A program made the position numbers and the translations under genes. A stretch of 48,050 nt of DNA from Acidobacteriota bacterium. GTDB taxonomy: Bacteria > Acidobacteriota > JAAYUB01. The DNA lies in contig JAGOHA010000013.1 in NCBI GenBank assembly GCA_017996395.1, positions 1 to 48,050 on the forward strand, given 5' to 3'. Under the pieces are notes generated by a model, which saw only the letters and a program-made list of their open reading frames with translations, searched no databases and was not told where the DNA came from. Below, one piece after another: positions 1 through 8,368 of this stretch (position 1 is the first letter of the stretch; each line of letters starts with the position of its first letter).

Positions 1-843
1 CAGGCCGCGGGCCAGGGCGTCCAGATCGATGCCGTGGTCGTAGCTCCAGGTCATGGGCGTGACGGAGATGTACCCGGCCTGCATGGCCCCCCAGTCCGTG
101 TCTGCCGGATAGCTGCGGGGGTCGAGCACCCCCTTCACCCAGTACAGGTCCCGGCCGCGGATGTTGGTCACCCGTTCGTACTGCCACATCAATTCCACCC
201 GGCTGGCCTTGGTGACGAGGAGTCCCTTGGGATACACCGCCAGGGCCGGTCCGTTCACGTTGAGAAACGTCTCGGCCGGAAGTGCCGCCGTCAGCATCCG
301 GACGATCAGCGGCTTGACCGCCGCAGCGAATGCGTCGTAATTGGGCGGGTCCGTCACGTCCACCGACAGCGCGATCGCCTTGACCCCCCGCAGCGCGGCC
401 TGGCGGGCCGCCGCCACCGTGCCCGACAGCAACGATACGGCCCCCGGGTTCGAGCCGCGGTTGATCCCCGACACCACGAGGTCCGGCGTGCGCGGCAGGA
501 ACACCTCCAGCCCCATGATCACGCAGGTGGCCGGCGTCGTGGCCACCGAACAGCCCACCGTCTGGCCGTCGATGGCATAGGGCTTCACGTAGATCGGATC
601 ATAGGTGTCGATCTGGTGGCTGACGCCGCTCTGGTTTTCAGCCGGGGCCACCACGTAGATGTCGGCGACGTCCTTCAGCTGACGGTAAATCGCCTCCAGG
701 CCCGGAGCGCCCGCTCCGTCGTCGTTGGTCATCAGGATCAACGGGCGGCACTGGGCGGCAGCGGCGGTGGCGGCCAGAGCCAGCAGAAGCAGCAGCAGGC
801 TGCCGCGGCGGGGCATCGGGTTCCGGCTCTTCGGCGTCGGCAT
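1..843 (-). CDS. surE: SurE-family 5'/3'-nucleotidase with signal peptide, C-terminus cut by window edge
   Basis: The minus strand is open from an ATG at 843 to the window edge (281 codons, no stop reached). After a Leu/Ala-rich signal peptide (about residues 12-31) comes the SurE metal motif TNDDG (Asp41, Asp42), then VAPAENQSGVSHQ, the VVSGINRGSN loop with the conserved Asn, SGTVAAARQA, and near the edge GYISVTPMTWSYDHG. SurE enzymes remove phosphate from nucleoside monophosphates and related phosphoesters using a divalent metal. The family is usually cytoplasmic, near 250 residues, and starts almost directly at the TNDDG strand, so the leader suggests a periplasmic or secreted phosphatase. 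It lies 54 bases downstream of the dihydrolipoamide dehydrogenase gene on the same strand. The family call is secure; export is inferred from the leader. Confidence 0.9.
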   Translation of the reverse strand, partial: MPTPKSRNPMPRRGSLLLLLLALAATAAAAQCRPLILMTNDDGAGAPGLEAIYRQLKDVADIYVVAPAENQSGVSHQIDTYDPIYVKPYAIDGQTVGCSVATTPATCVIMGLEVFLPRTPDLVVSGINRGSNPGAVSLLSGTVAAARQAALRGVKAIALSVDVTDPPNYDAFAAAVKPLIVRMLTAALPAETFLNVNGPALAVYPKGLLVTKASRVELMWQYERVTNIRGRDLYWVKGVLDPRSYPADTDWGAMQAGYISVTPMTWSYDHGIDLDALARGL

Positions 844-897
844 GGGGCGTCTCCTTGAGAACAATTCCGTCAGCGGTCGAATCCGTCCGGCCCGGCG

Positions 898-2295
898 TCA
901 CATGTGGATCGCCGCGTCGTGGGCGGCGTGCGCGGCTTCCATCATGGCCTCCGAAATGGTCGGGTGAGGGTGGATCGCCGCAGCCAGCTCTTCAGCGGTG
1001 CACTCCAGCTGGAGCGCCAGCACGGTCTCGGCCACCAGCTCGGTGGCGATGGCGCCGATCATGTGTACGCCGAGGATCTCGCCGGTCTTGGCGTCGGTGA
1101 CGATCTTGATGAAGCCCTCCGTCATGTCCTCGATCTTGCTTTTGCCGATGCCGGCGAAGGGGAACTTGCCCACCTTGACCTCGGCGAACAGTTCCCGGGC
1201 TTTCTTCTCGGTCAGGCCGGTGGAGGCCACCTGCGGCGCGGAATACGTGCAGCCGGGGATGTTGCGGTAGTTGATGGGCTGCGCGGGCCGGCCGGCGATG
1301 TGCCGGGCGGCCAGGATCCCCTCGGCCGACGCCACGTGCGCCAGCTGGGGCGTGTCGATCACGTCGCCGATGGCGTAGATGTGGGGCACGCGGGTCCGGC
1401 CGAACGCGTCCACCGGGATGAACCCGCGGGCGGTCTCGAGGCCCGCCTTGTCCAGCCCCAGGCCGGCGGTGAAGGGCGCCCGGCCCACGGCCAGCAGCAC
1501 CTTCTCGAAGGCGGTTTCCGCCACTTTGCCGACGGCGTCCTTGACGGTCAGCACCGCGCCGTCGGCGCCCGGTTTCAGGGCCTCCACCATCGCCCCCACC
1601 TGGTAACGGATCTTCCGTTTTTTGAACGCCTTCTCCAACTCCGCCGACACCTCCTCGTCCTCGAGGGGGAGCAGGTGGGGCAGCATCTCGATCACCGTGA
1701 CCTCGCTGCCGAGGGCGGCGTAGATCGAGGCGAACTCCACGCCCACCGCCCCGGCCCCGATCACCGCCAGCGACTTCGGCGGCTCCGGCAGGCGGAGCAT
1801 GTCGGTGCTGGAGAGCACCACCCGGCCGTCGAAACGGATGTGGGGGAGCTGCTTGGGCTCCGAGCCCGTGGCGATGATGACGTGCCGGGCCTCGATGGTC
1901 TGGGCGGCGCCGGCGGCGGCCTCCAGCCGCAGGGTGTGAGGGGTTTCGAACGCAGCGTGCGCCCGGAACGTCGTCACGTGGTTCTTTTTGAGCAGAAAGG
2001 CCACGCCCTTCGTCAATCCGGTCACCACCTTGTCCTTGCGCTGGTGCATGCGGTCCATGTCAAAGCGGTAGCCGTCGACGACGATCCCGTGGTCGCCCAG
2101 GTGGGCCATGTGGGCGTACAGCTCCGCGCTGTGGATCATGGCTTTCGTGGGGATGCAGCCCACGTTGAGGCACGTGCCCCCGAAGGTGGCGTCCTTCTCC
2201 ACGATGGCGGTCTTGAGGCCGAGCTGGGCGGCCTTGATCGCCGCCACATACCCCCCGGGACCGCTGCCGATGACGACAACATCAAACGCATCCAT
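898..2295 (-). CDS. lpdA: Dihydrolipoamide dehydrogenase (E3)
   Basis: 465 residues from ATG 2295; in-frame codons further upstream lack family similarity. An N-terminal FAD-binding GxGxxG (VVIGSGPGGYVAA) is followed by the redox disulfide GGTCLNVGCIPTK (Cys42, Cys47), an NAD-binding GAGAVGVEFAS, the second FAD motif YAIGDVIDTPQLAHVA, and the C-terminal dimer-interface catalytic pair HPHPTISE (His444, Glu449). It reoxidises dihydrolipoyl groups of 2-oxoacid dehydrogenase or glycine cleavage complexes with NAD+ in the cytoplasm. No E1, E2 or lipoate genes are nearby, so the partner complex cannot be named. A GAGG ribosome site precedes the start. The length is typical and all key residues are present. 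Confidence 0.97.
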   Translation of the reverse strand: MDAFDVVVIGSGPGGYVAAIKAAQLGLKTAIVEKDATFGGTCLNVGCIPTKAMIHSAELYAHMAHLGDHGIVVDGYRFDMDRMHQRKDKVVTGLTKGVAFLLKKNHVTTFRAHAAFETPHTLRLEAAAGAAQTIEARHVIIATGSEPKQLPHIRFDGRVVLSSTDMLRLPEPPKSLAVIGAGAVGVEFASIYAALGSEVTVIEMLPHLLPLEDEEVSAELEKAFKKRKIRYQVGAMVEALKPGADGAVLTVKDAVGKVAETAFEKVLLAVGRAPFTAGLGLDKAGLETARGFIPVDAFGRTRVPHIYAIGDVIDTPQLAHVASAEGILAARHIAGRPAQPINYRNIPGCTYSAPQVASTGLTEKKARELFAEVKVGKFPFAGIGKSKIEDMTEGFIKIVTDAKTGEILGVHMIGAIATELVAETVLALQLECTAEELAAAIHPHPTISEAMMEAAHAAHDAAIHM

Positions 2296-2410
2296 GGCTG
2301 CCTCGCTTCGTGTAGATACTTCTCCCGGCGGCGCCCCGCGACCGGCTGCGGGTCCGGATCCGGCGGGAAACCCAATTGTAGCAGAATTCGTCCGATGCCA
2401 GTATTTTTCC

Positions 2411-2438
2411 TTCAATCACCCGCCGTTTCCGATATAAT
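2411..2438 (+). promoter_or_regulatory. Sigma70-like promoter for the PilZ gene
   Basis: TTCAAT (2411-2416), 16-base spacer, perfect TATAAT (2433-2438). The start codon is only 12 bases past the -10 box, so the predicted transcript begins about 5 bases before ATG 2450 with no Shine-Dalgarno sequence, as in leaderless mRNAs. Confidence 0.55.
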
Positions 2439-2449
2439 AGCCGCCTGTT

Positions 2450-2818
2450 ATGGACGATGATCTGATCAGTTCCGATTTTCTGAACGACGCGCTCGACGAG
2501 AAGCGCGGCTACCCCCGGTACGTGCTCAACGTGCCGCTGCGGATGCGCGGACTGAATTCCCGCGGCGAGGACATCGACACCGACATCGAGGTGGTCGATA
2601 TCAGCGTGGCCGGCATTGGTTTCCGCTCCCACCGCCGGTTCGAGGACGGCGACATCCTTTACGTCTCGCTCAAGGGCAAGGATTACACCTCCGACGTCAG
2701 CATCCAGATCGTCTGGAAAGAGGGTCAGCACAACCGGTACGGCGCGCGCATCCTTGCCGTCTCGTCCGTGGCGGCGTCCGGCGGGCCGCCTTCCCCCAAA
2801 GCGCCGCAACCCAGCTGA
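2450..2818 (+). CDS. PilZ-domain protein (c-di-GMP receptor candidate)
   Basis: 122 residues. A PilZ domain spans about residues 18-105, with the two c-di-GMP-binding signatures: RxxxR (R-G-Y-P-R, about residues 20-26) and DxSxxG (D-I-S-V-A-G-I-G-F). Between and after these are the alternating beta-strand residues of the six-stranded barrel (ILYVSLKGK, VSIQIVWKE). There is no output domain, so it probably acts by binding a partner after sensing c-di-GMP. A promoter with a perfect -10 lies directly upstream and there is no ribosome site, so initiation looks leaderless. The next gene starts about 100 bases downstream on the same strand. The target pathway cannot be told from context. Confidence 0.88.
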   Translation: MDDDLISSDFLNDALDEKRGYPRYVLNVPLRMRGLNSRGEDIDTDIEVVDISVAGIGFRSHRRFEDGDILYVSLKGKDYTSDVSIQIVWKEGQHNRYGARILAVSSVAASGGPPSPKAPQPS

Positions 2819-2920
2819 TCTCCCGCCCGGCGCCTCCCGCGCCGCGGCCCCTGTTCGGAACCGGTGGCCCGACGCTCCGATTTGCACGATGCAGTGAATT
2901 CGATTCTGTCAAGGCAACGA

Positions 2921-4105
2921 ATGACCAAAAGCGTTCTCAAACCCATAATCGGCTCCGTGCTGCTCCTGATCGCCCTGTCGGCGCTGTGGGCGCTCACCGG
3001 CAGCCCGTTTCGAAAACCCCCCCGCCACGTCATCCTCATGATCGGCGACGGGATGGGCATCAACTCCTGGGTGCACGCCCACTATTTCCGGTTCGGGGCC
3101 ACGGCCGATTCGCTGGACGACCGCCTGGTCATGGAATCCCTCCCGGTCACCGGCCTGGCCTACACGCATTCGGCCGACCGCCTGACGACCGATTCCGCGG
3201 CCTCGGCCTCCGCGCTGTACACCGGGCGGAAGGTGCTCAACGGGGATCTCTCCGTGGCTCCGGACGGCGAAGTGCTCCCCACGGTTTTCGAGGAAGCCGC
3301 CCGTGAGGGACTTGCTGTCGGACTGGTGACCACCGGACCGGTCACGCACGCCACCCCCGCCGCGGCGTACGCCCACGTCCCCGAGCGAAACAACTACCAC
3401 CAGATCTTCGACTGGCTGCTCCGCACCAAGCCGGACCTGGTGTTGGGCGGTGGCACCACCGCCCGCTGGCGGCATCTGCCGCCCGACTTCGCCCGGCGGG
3501 CCCGCGCCGCCGGCTACACGGTCTGCACGAGCGCCGAAGCGCTCCAATCCACCCGGTCGCTGCCCCTGCTGGGCGTGTTCGGCGGCGAGCGCCTGCCCTA
3601 CGAATGGGACTGGGGCAAAGACACCGCCGCCCTGCCGCACCTATCCGATCTCGTTTCGGCGGCCCTGGACCGGCTCGGTTCGGACCCGGACGGTTTCATC
3701 CTCATGATCGAGGGCGGCTCCATCGACACGGCCAATCACGACAATTCGCTGGAACGGGCGGTGGGCGAGGTGCTGGAGTTCGATCGCTGCGTGGGACTGG
3801 TTCAGGAATGGGTGAAGGCCCACAGCTCCTGGAACAACGCGCTGCTCGTCGTGACCGCCGATCATGAAACGGGTGAGCTGGCGGTGCGCCAACCCGGCAA
3901 ACCATCCCCTCGCGGACCGGCCCCATCCTTCGGCCCCGGCGTCGCCCTGCCCGCGAACACGTTCGCCGGAGGCGGCTACGGCTCGGACGATCACTCGGCT
4001 GCGGTGGTGGCGGTCTTCGCCCAGGGCGCAGGCAGCAGCGACCTGAGCGGCGTGATGGACAACACCCGTATTCACAAAGTGCTGCGCCAAGCGGTCAAAC
4101 CGTGA
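2921..4105 (+). CDS. Membrane-anchored or exported alkaline phosphatase
   Basis: 394 residues from ATG 2921, which has AAGG six bases upstream; an in-frame GTG at 2864 lacks support. A hydrophobic N-terminal segment (about residues 9-27) is a signal peptide or anchor. The alkaline phosphatase core follows: ILMIGDGMG (metal Asp43), LTTDSAASASALYTGRK (Ser92 as the phosphorylated nucleophile), IEGGSIDTANHDN (zinc ligands), TADHETG and the final GSDDHSA. It hydrolyses phosphomonoesters in the periplasm using two Zn and one Mg. A Pro-rich insertion lies between the last two metal motifs. The protein is shorter than E. coli PhoA (about 470 residues) but keeps every visible ligand motif. No Pho box was recognised upstream. 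Confidence 0.93.
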   Translation: MTKSVLKPIIGSVLLLIALSALWALTGSPFRKPPRHVILMIGDGMGINSWVHAHYFRFGATADSLDDRLVMESLPVTGLAYTHSADRLTTDSAASASALYTGRKVLNGDLSVAPDGEVLPTVFEEAAREGLAVGLVTTGPVTHATPAAAYAHVPERNNYHQIFDWLLRTKPDLVLGGGTTARWRHLPPDFARRARAAGYTVCTSAEALQSTRSLPLLGVFGGERLPYEWDWGKDTAALPHLSDLVSAALDRLGSDPDGFILMIEGGSIDTANHDNSLERAVGEVLEFDRCVGLVQEWVKAHSSWNNALLVVTADHETGELAVRQPGKPSPRGPAPSFGPGVALPANTFAGGGYGSDDHSAAVVAVFAQGAGSSDLSGVMDNTRIHKVLRQAVKP

Positions 4106-4139
4106 CCCCGCCGCCGAGGGGCTGCTCCCGCGACCGACC

Positions 4140-4610
4140 ATGACACCACCGCGCCTGTACACCCGTCACCTCATCGAAACACTCATCGAGCCGGGGCTGG
4201 ACGATCTCTATGCCGGATTGGTCATCGGCCGGCGCACCCGCCGGGTGGATCTGCCCGGCCGGGTCTGCCGGGCCGGGATCATGAAGACCCTGCTCGGCTA
4301 CGAGGTCAAGTTCGGCAGCTGCCGCAAGAGCTGCCCCGACGAGGTGACCGCCCGTTACCTGGCGATCTTCGGCAGCCTGGGCCTCGACTCGGTCCTCATC
4401 CCGTACAACCCGGTGGAGACGGCGGCGGTCCTGCCCGTGATGGAGCGCGCCTACGCCGCGCTGGAGCCGGCGGTCCAAACGTTCGCCGCACAGCACGGAC
4501 GACCGGAGCAGACCGCCGCCCTGCGGCGCCGCCTGTTCCGGCGGTTGGCCCAGCGGATCCGCACGCTGTCGACCGGCTCCGTGCTCGCCGGCGAGGGCGG
4601 CGCCCCATGA
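4140..4610 (+). CDS. Unknown 156-residue protein coupled to the Fe-S protein
   Basis: I do not recognise this family. It is a soluble, probably alpha/beta protein with a Cys pair (GSCRKSCPDEVTARYLAIFG, about residues 61-79), a preceding Cys in RVCRAGIMKT, and an Arg-rich C-terminal helix. There is no signal peptide or membrane segment. Its stop overlaps the ATG of the next gene by four bases (ATGA), which implies translational coupling and a joint function with that Fe-S protein. The three Cys could bind a metal or help load a cluster, but this is inference. It follows the alkaline phosphatase gene by 34 bases, so it may belong to the same transcript. Confidence 0.7.
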   Translation: MTPPRLYTRHLIETLIEPGLDDLYAGLVIGRRTRRVDLPGRVCRAGIMKTLLGYEVKFGSCRKSCPDEVTARYLAIFGSLGLDSVLIPYNPVETAAVLPVMERAYAALEPAVQTFAAQHGRPEQTAALRRRLFRRLAQRIRTLSTGSVLAGEGGAP

Positions 4611-5746
4611 GCCGCCGCGGCCGTACGGCGCCACCCACTCGGCCGCCGGACATCACCACCGGCGATGCCCCATGGACGACCCTGCAGGAGGCGCTGGCCG
4701 GCTGCGTCAACTGCGGCAAATGCCTGCCGGACTGTCCGCTGTACCAGCTCTCCCGCCGCGAAGAAGACGGCATCCGCGGCAAGCTCAACGTGCTGCGCTG
4801 GCATCTGGGCGCGGGGTTCCCTCCGTCGCCTGCCGCCACCCGGCTGTTCTGGCGCTGCCTGCTCTGCCTTCGCTGCCAGGATGCCTGCCCCTCGGGCCTT
4901 GAGCTGATGCGGATCATGGACGCCGCGAGGGCCGCCCTGCACGCCTGCGGTCTGGCGCCGATCCCCGGCCGGCCGGGTGCGCGCCGGGCCGCCTTCATTG
5001 TTCGCGCCGTCCGGCGGAACCGGACCGCCCCGCCGCGCCTGCCCCCGCGGCCGCGGGCATCATTACCGCCCGTGACACCGGCCGGCGTCGGCCGTCCGGC
5101 GCCGCTGCTGGTGAGCCCTCTGGGCCGCGCGGTGTGGGGACCGGCGCTGGTCGCCGCGGCGGCGCTCTTCCACCGGGGCGGCCTCGACCCGGTTGTCCAG
5201 GTGCTTCGCGGCCCCAGTCCCGTCCGGCTGCACTGGCGGGGTGACACCGGAGGATTGCGGGCCGCCCTGGAGGCCGCGTTCGCCGGCGCCCCGATGCCGA
5301 CCACGCTGCTCTTTCTGGAGCCGGAGCTGGCGGCCCTGTGGCGGGCGCACGGCGCGCCGGCCCAGGTGATCGATCTGGAGAGCTGGCTCCTCGGCGGCGG
5401 CGCGGCGATCCGGCTGGACGCTCCGTCTGTCACCGCGCTGCCGGCGCCCGTGCCCATGGCCGCCGCCGACTGGCGGGACTGGCTGGCGCAGTGGCGCGCC
5501 CTGGCCCCGGCCGCGTGGCGGCCGCCGCCGGCCGAGAGCCGGGGGCTGCGCGCCGAACCGCTGGCACCCATCGATCCGCTCGCCGCGCGCGATTTGGCGC
5601 GGCGCTGGCTGCATCTGGCCGGCGCGACCGGCGCCGGCGCGGTGGCAATCACCTCGCCGCGCACCCAGAGCTGGCTCCGGAGCGGCGGCGGGCCCGGCCT
5701 GCCGCTGCGACCGCTCGCCATCCTCGCCGCGGGCGGCCGGACTTGA
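4607..5746 (+). CDS. Two-cluster ferredoxin-like Fe-S protein, GlcF/LutA-like with degenerate CCG region
   Basis: 379 residues. The N-terminal 110 residues carry two 4Fe-4S signatures, CVNCGKCLPDCP and CLLCLRCQDACP, spaced as in the glycolate oxidase GlcF / LutA / heterodisulfide reductase HdrD type. A Pro/Arg-rich linker follows. The C-terminal half keeps the outline of two CCG domains (TTLLFLEPELAALWRAHG ending in a DLESWLL helix; AITSPRTQSWLRSGG ending in RPLAILA), but the Cys residues expected there are absent. In the family the CCG Cys bind the active-site cluster, so this may be an electron-transfer subunit that lost the catalytic site. It is translationally coupled to the unknown gene upstream. 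No flavin subunit is visible nearby. Confidence 0.72.
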   Translation: MSRRGRTAPPTRPPDITTGDAPWTTLQEALAGCVNCGKCLPDCPLYQLSRREEDGIRGKLNVLRWHLGAGFPPSPAATRLFWRCLLCLRCQDACPSGLELMRIMDAARAALHACGLAPIPGRPGARRAAFIVRAVRRNRTAPPRLPPRPRASLPPVTPAGVGRPAPLLVSPLGRAVWGPALVAAAALFHRGGLDPVVQVLRGPSPVRLHWRGDTGGLRAALEAAFAGAPMPTTLLFLEPELAALWRAHGAPAQVIDLESWLLGGGAAIRLDAPSVTALPAPVPMAAADWRDWLAQWRALAPAAWRPPPAESRGLRAEPLAPIDPLAARDLARRWLHLAGATGAGAVAITSPRTQSWLRSGGGPGLPLRPLAILAAGGRT

Positions 5747-5809
5747 AACCCCTTGATGCCGCGGGCCAGATGTGCTAATGATTACGGGTCATTCACGGAC
5801 GGGCAACCC

Positions 5810-6541
5810 ATGTCCAGAATCAAACAATTCCTGCTGACAATCACCAAGGCGGCCATCCTGACCGCGCTGCCCCTCGCGCTGCTGCTCATCGGAGCGTTCG
5901 TGACCATGCTGATCACCATCCGCGGGCGCGAGGTGGCCGTGCCCAACCTGGCCGGCATCGAGAAGGATGTGGCCCTGGATTTGCTCAAGAAGAACCGCCT
6001 CGGCGGCATGATCACAGGCACGCGCTTCTCATCCGATTTTCCCGCTGGTCAGGTGATCCAGCAGACGCCTGAAGCAGGCAGCCGGGTGAAGGTGGGCAAA
6101 CAGGTCAAGCTCGTCCTCAGCGAAGGCCGCAAGCAGGTGGAGGTGCCCCGCCTGGTGGGCATGACCCTCCGGGAGGCGCAAGCGGTGCTGGGCCAGGTGG
6201 GCCTGCGGATCGGGCTGATCAGCCGCGCCGCCCTGTTGGCCTCGCCCCGCGAGCAGATCGTCGAGCAGATCCCGGTGGCCGGCGAGCGGAACATCGCCAC
6301 GCCGTACGTGAACCTGCTCGTCAATGTCCCGTCCGGCGACTTCAACTATGTCATGCCGGATTTCCGCGGTCTCGAAGCCCACGATGTGTCATCCTTCCTG
6401 AACCGGAACGGCTTCCTGCTGCGTCCCACCGAGAACGAGGTCTCCTTCACGCAGCGGCCGGGCCTGATCCTGATGCATTATCCCGAACCCGGCTATCCGT
6501 TCAGCCGGAGTTCGCCCATTACGCTGGTGGTGTCCCGATGA
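5810..6541 (+). CDS. Membrane-anchored triple PASTA-domain protein
   Basis: 243 residues from ATG 5810; an in-frame start at 5753 would precede the membrane segment with an unlikely tail. One transmembrane helix (about residues 11-35) is followed by three PASTA repeats on the outer face: VAVPNLAGIEKDVA...VKLVLSEG, VEVPRLVGMTLREA...VNLLVNVPSG and YVMPDFRGLEAHDV...ITLVVSR. PASTA repeats bind peptidoglycan or muropeptides in Ser/Thr kinases and penicillin-binding proteins. Here there is no kinase or transpeptidase domain, so it is probably a cell-wall-associated sensor or scaffold. It overlaps rpe by four bases (ATGA) and bamD follows, an envelope-linked operon. A possible promoter lies just upstream (TTGATG at 5753, GCTAAT at 5774), but its spacing is short. 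Confidence 0.87.
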   Translation: MSRIKQFLLTITKAAILTALPLALLLIGAFVTMLITIRGREVAVPNLAGIEKDVALDLLKKNRLGGMITGTRFSSDFPAGQVIQQTPEAGSRVKVGKQVKLVLSEGRKQVEVPRLVGMTLREAQAVLGQVGLRIGLISRAALLASPREQIVEQIPVAGERNIATPYVNLLVNVPSGDFNYVMPDFRGLEAHDVSSFLNRNGFLLRPTENEVSFTQRPGLILMHYPEPGYPFSRSSPITLVVSR

Positions 6542-7200
6542 ACCGAAAACGTTACCTGGCCCCCTCACTGCTGTCCGCCGACTTCGCCAACCTGGAGTCG
6601 GCCGTCCGCCTGGTCGAAGCCAGCGGTGCCGCGCTCATCCACCTGGACGTCATGGACGGCCATTTCGTCCCCAACCTGACCATCGGCCCGCCGGTGATCC
6701 GCGCCCTGCGCCGGATCACCTCCCTCCGCCTCGACGTCCACCTGATGATCGCCAACCCGGAGCGGAGCGTTGACGACTACATCGCCGCGGGCGCCGACAT
6801 GCTCAGCGTCCACGTCGAGGCCGATCCCCATCTGCACCGCACCATCACCCGGATCCGCGACGCCGGCCGGCGCGCCGGCGTGGCGCTCAATCCGGCCACC
6901 CCCGCCGCCGCCGTGCAGGAGATCCTGCCCTGGCTGGATTTCATCCTGGTCATGACAGTCAATCCGGGCTTCGGCGGCCAGAAGTTCATCCCCACAGTGC
7001 TGCCCAAGATCCGGGCCCTGCGCGATGCCATCGACCGCCAGGGCCTTGACGTGGACATCTCGGTGGACGGCGGCGTCGGCCCCGACACGCTCCCCCAGCT
7101 CGTCGAGGCCGGCGTGACCATCGCCGTGGCGGGCGCGGCCGTGTTCGGGGCGCCCGATCCGGCTGCCGCTATCCGGGACTTGCAGGCTATGCTACAATAG
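6538..7200 (+). CDS. rpe: Ribulose-phosphate 3-epimerase
   Basis: 220 residues, the normal size for this TIM barrel. Signatures in order: LAPSLLSADFANL, HLDVMDGHFVPNLTIGPPVI (catalytic Asp and metal His), LDVHLMIANPE, ILVMTVNPGFGGQKF and the second catalytic Asp in ISVDGGV, then AGAAVFG in the phosphate site. It interconverts ribulose 5-phosphate and xylulose 5-phosphate in the pentose phosphate pathway. The start codon overlaps the stop of the PASTA gene (ATGA), so translation is probably coupled. Nothing is unusual in the sequence. Confidence 0.97.
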   Translation: MNRKRYLAPSLLSADFANLESAVRLVEASGAALIHLDVMDGHFVPNLTIGPPVIRALRRITSLRLDVHLMIANPERSVDDYIAAGADMLSVHVEADPHLHRTITRIRDAGRRAGVALNPATPAAAVQEILPWLDFILVMTVNPGFGGQKFIPTVLPKIRALRDAIDRQGLDVDISVDGGVGPDTLPQLVEAGVTIAVAGAAVFGAPDPAAAIRDLQAMLQ

Positions 7201-7235
7201 TCGGCCGTTGCCATTCGCCCCGTGGAGGTCCTGCC

Positions 7236-8231
7236 TTGCCCTGGAAGAAGTGGTTGTTCGCAGCCGGATTGACCGGCCTGATCCTGCTCACCGCCTGCGG
7301 CGGCAAGAAGGCCGGCCTCCAGGAGCAGGCGGTCCTGCCAGACAAGACCCTCCATGAGAACGGTCTGGAATTCCTCACCAAGAGCCAGTTCATCAAGGCG
7401 CGGCTGTCGTTCCAGACCCTGATCAACACTTACGACGAGTCCCCCTACCTGGAGAAGGCCAAGTACTACATCGCTTACTCCTACCTGCGCGAGGGGGGCA
7501 TCGAGAACCTCATCCAGGCGGAGCAGGCGTTCAAGGACTTCAAGCTCTTTTTCCCCGCCTCCGATCTGGCCGACGACGCCCAGGCCCACGTGATCAAGAT
7601 CAACATGCACATGATGAAGGAACCGAACCGCGACACCACCTACGCGCTGCGGTCCCGGGTTGAGGTGCAGAACTTCCTCAACGAGTTCCCCGACTCGCCG
7701 CTGGCGAACGAGATGCGGGCGCGCCTGCAGTACATCGAGGACACGCTGGCGATGAGCAATTTCCTCAAGGCCAAGTTCTATCACCGTAAAAATTTCACCA
7801 AGGCGTCCGCCTCCCGGCTGCGGGAGTGTGTCGCCCAGTATCCGCACTTCCGCTACCGCGACGAGGCGCTCTTCCTGCTGGCGGACTCCCTCGACAAGCT
7901 CAAGAATTTCGACGAGAGCACCATCTACTACGCCCAGCTCGCCCGCGGCTTCCCGTTCAGCAAATACTTCGAGGAGGCGCGCGACCGCCTGCGCAAGCTC
8001 GAGAAACCGGTACCCGAAGTGGACCAGCGGCTGGCCGAAGAGAACAAAAAATACTATGAGGAAGGCAAATCGCTGTTCGGCGGATCCCGGGAGGCCGTCT
8101 TCGGCTCCTTCGGCCTCGGCAAGGATGAGCCGTGGCGCCAGATGGAGAAGCAGCGCGACAAGGAAGAGCGGGAGCGTCTGAAGATCGAGGCCGGCAAGGC
8201 CGAGAAATCGGCTTCGAAGGAATCCAAGTAG
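7236..8231 (+). CDS. bamD: Outer-membrane assembly lipoprotein BamD
   Basis: 331 residues starting at TTG 7236, chosen because GGAGG (7224-7228) sits seven bases upstream. The leader ends in a lipobox L-T-A-C with Cys21 as the lipidated residue. TPR-like helical hairpins follow from about residue 40 to 270 (FLTKSQFIKARLSFQTLI, EKAKYYIAYSYLREGG, EALFLLADSLDKLKN), as in BamD/YfiO. BamD binds BamA and helps fold beta-barrel proteins at the inner face of the outer membrane. The protein is longer than the usual 245 residues because of a Lys/Glu-rich C-terminal tail from about residue 265. It follows rpe by 35 bases and probably shares its transcript. Confidence 0.88.
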   Translation: MPWKKWLFAAGLTGLILLTACGGKKAGLQEQAVLPDKTLHENGLEFLTKSQFIKARLSFQTLINTYDESPYLEKAKYYIAYSYLREGGIENLIQAEQAFKDFKLFFPASDLADDAQAHVIKINMHMMKEPNRDTTYALRSRVEVQNFLNEFPDSPLANEMRARLQYIEDTLAMSNFLKAKFYHRKNFTKASASRLRECVAQYPHFRYRDEALFLLADSLDKLKNFDESTIYYAQLARGFPFSKYFEEARDRLRKLEKPVPEVDQRLAEENKKYYEEGKSLFGGSREAVFGSFGLGKDEPWRQMEKQRDKEERERLKIEAGKAEKSASKESK

Positions 8232-8303
8232 GCTGATTCCCACCGACCGTCGCCGGCCCGCATCCCGGGGATTTCTCCTAACTGTATGTATCCACAAATT
8301 TAC

Positions 8304-8332
8304 TTGAGTGACTTTTCGAGTTGTGATGTAAT
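8304..8332 (+). promoter_or_regulatory. Sigma70-like promoter for the response-regulator gene
   Basis: TTGAGT (8304-8309), 17-base spacer, TGTAAT (8327-8332; five of six matches to TATAAT). It lies in an AT-rich stretch of a GC-rich region, 36 bases before ATG 8369, leaving room for the GAGGAGG ribosome site. Confidence 0.6.
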
Positions 8333-8368
8333 AGATGAAAGTCCGCCAATCCGGATGAGGAGGCGCTG

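Noticed and set aside
904..2460. Long plus-strand reading frame opposite lpdA
   Set aside because: It mirrors the codons of a clear dihydrolipoamide dehydrogenase, is His/Arg/Gly-rich and has no family motif; a typical high-GC antisense shadow.
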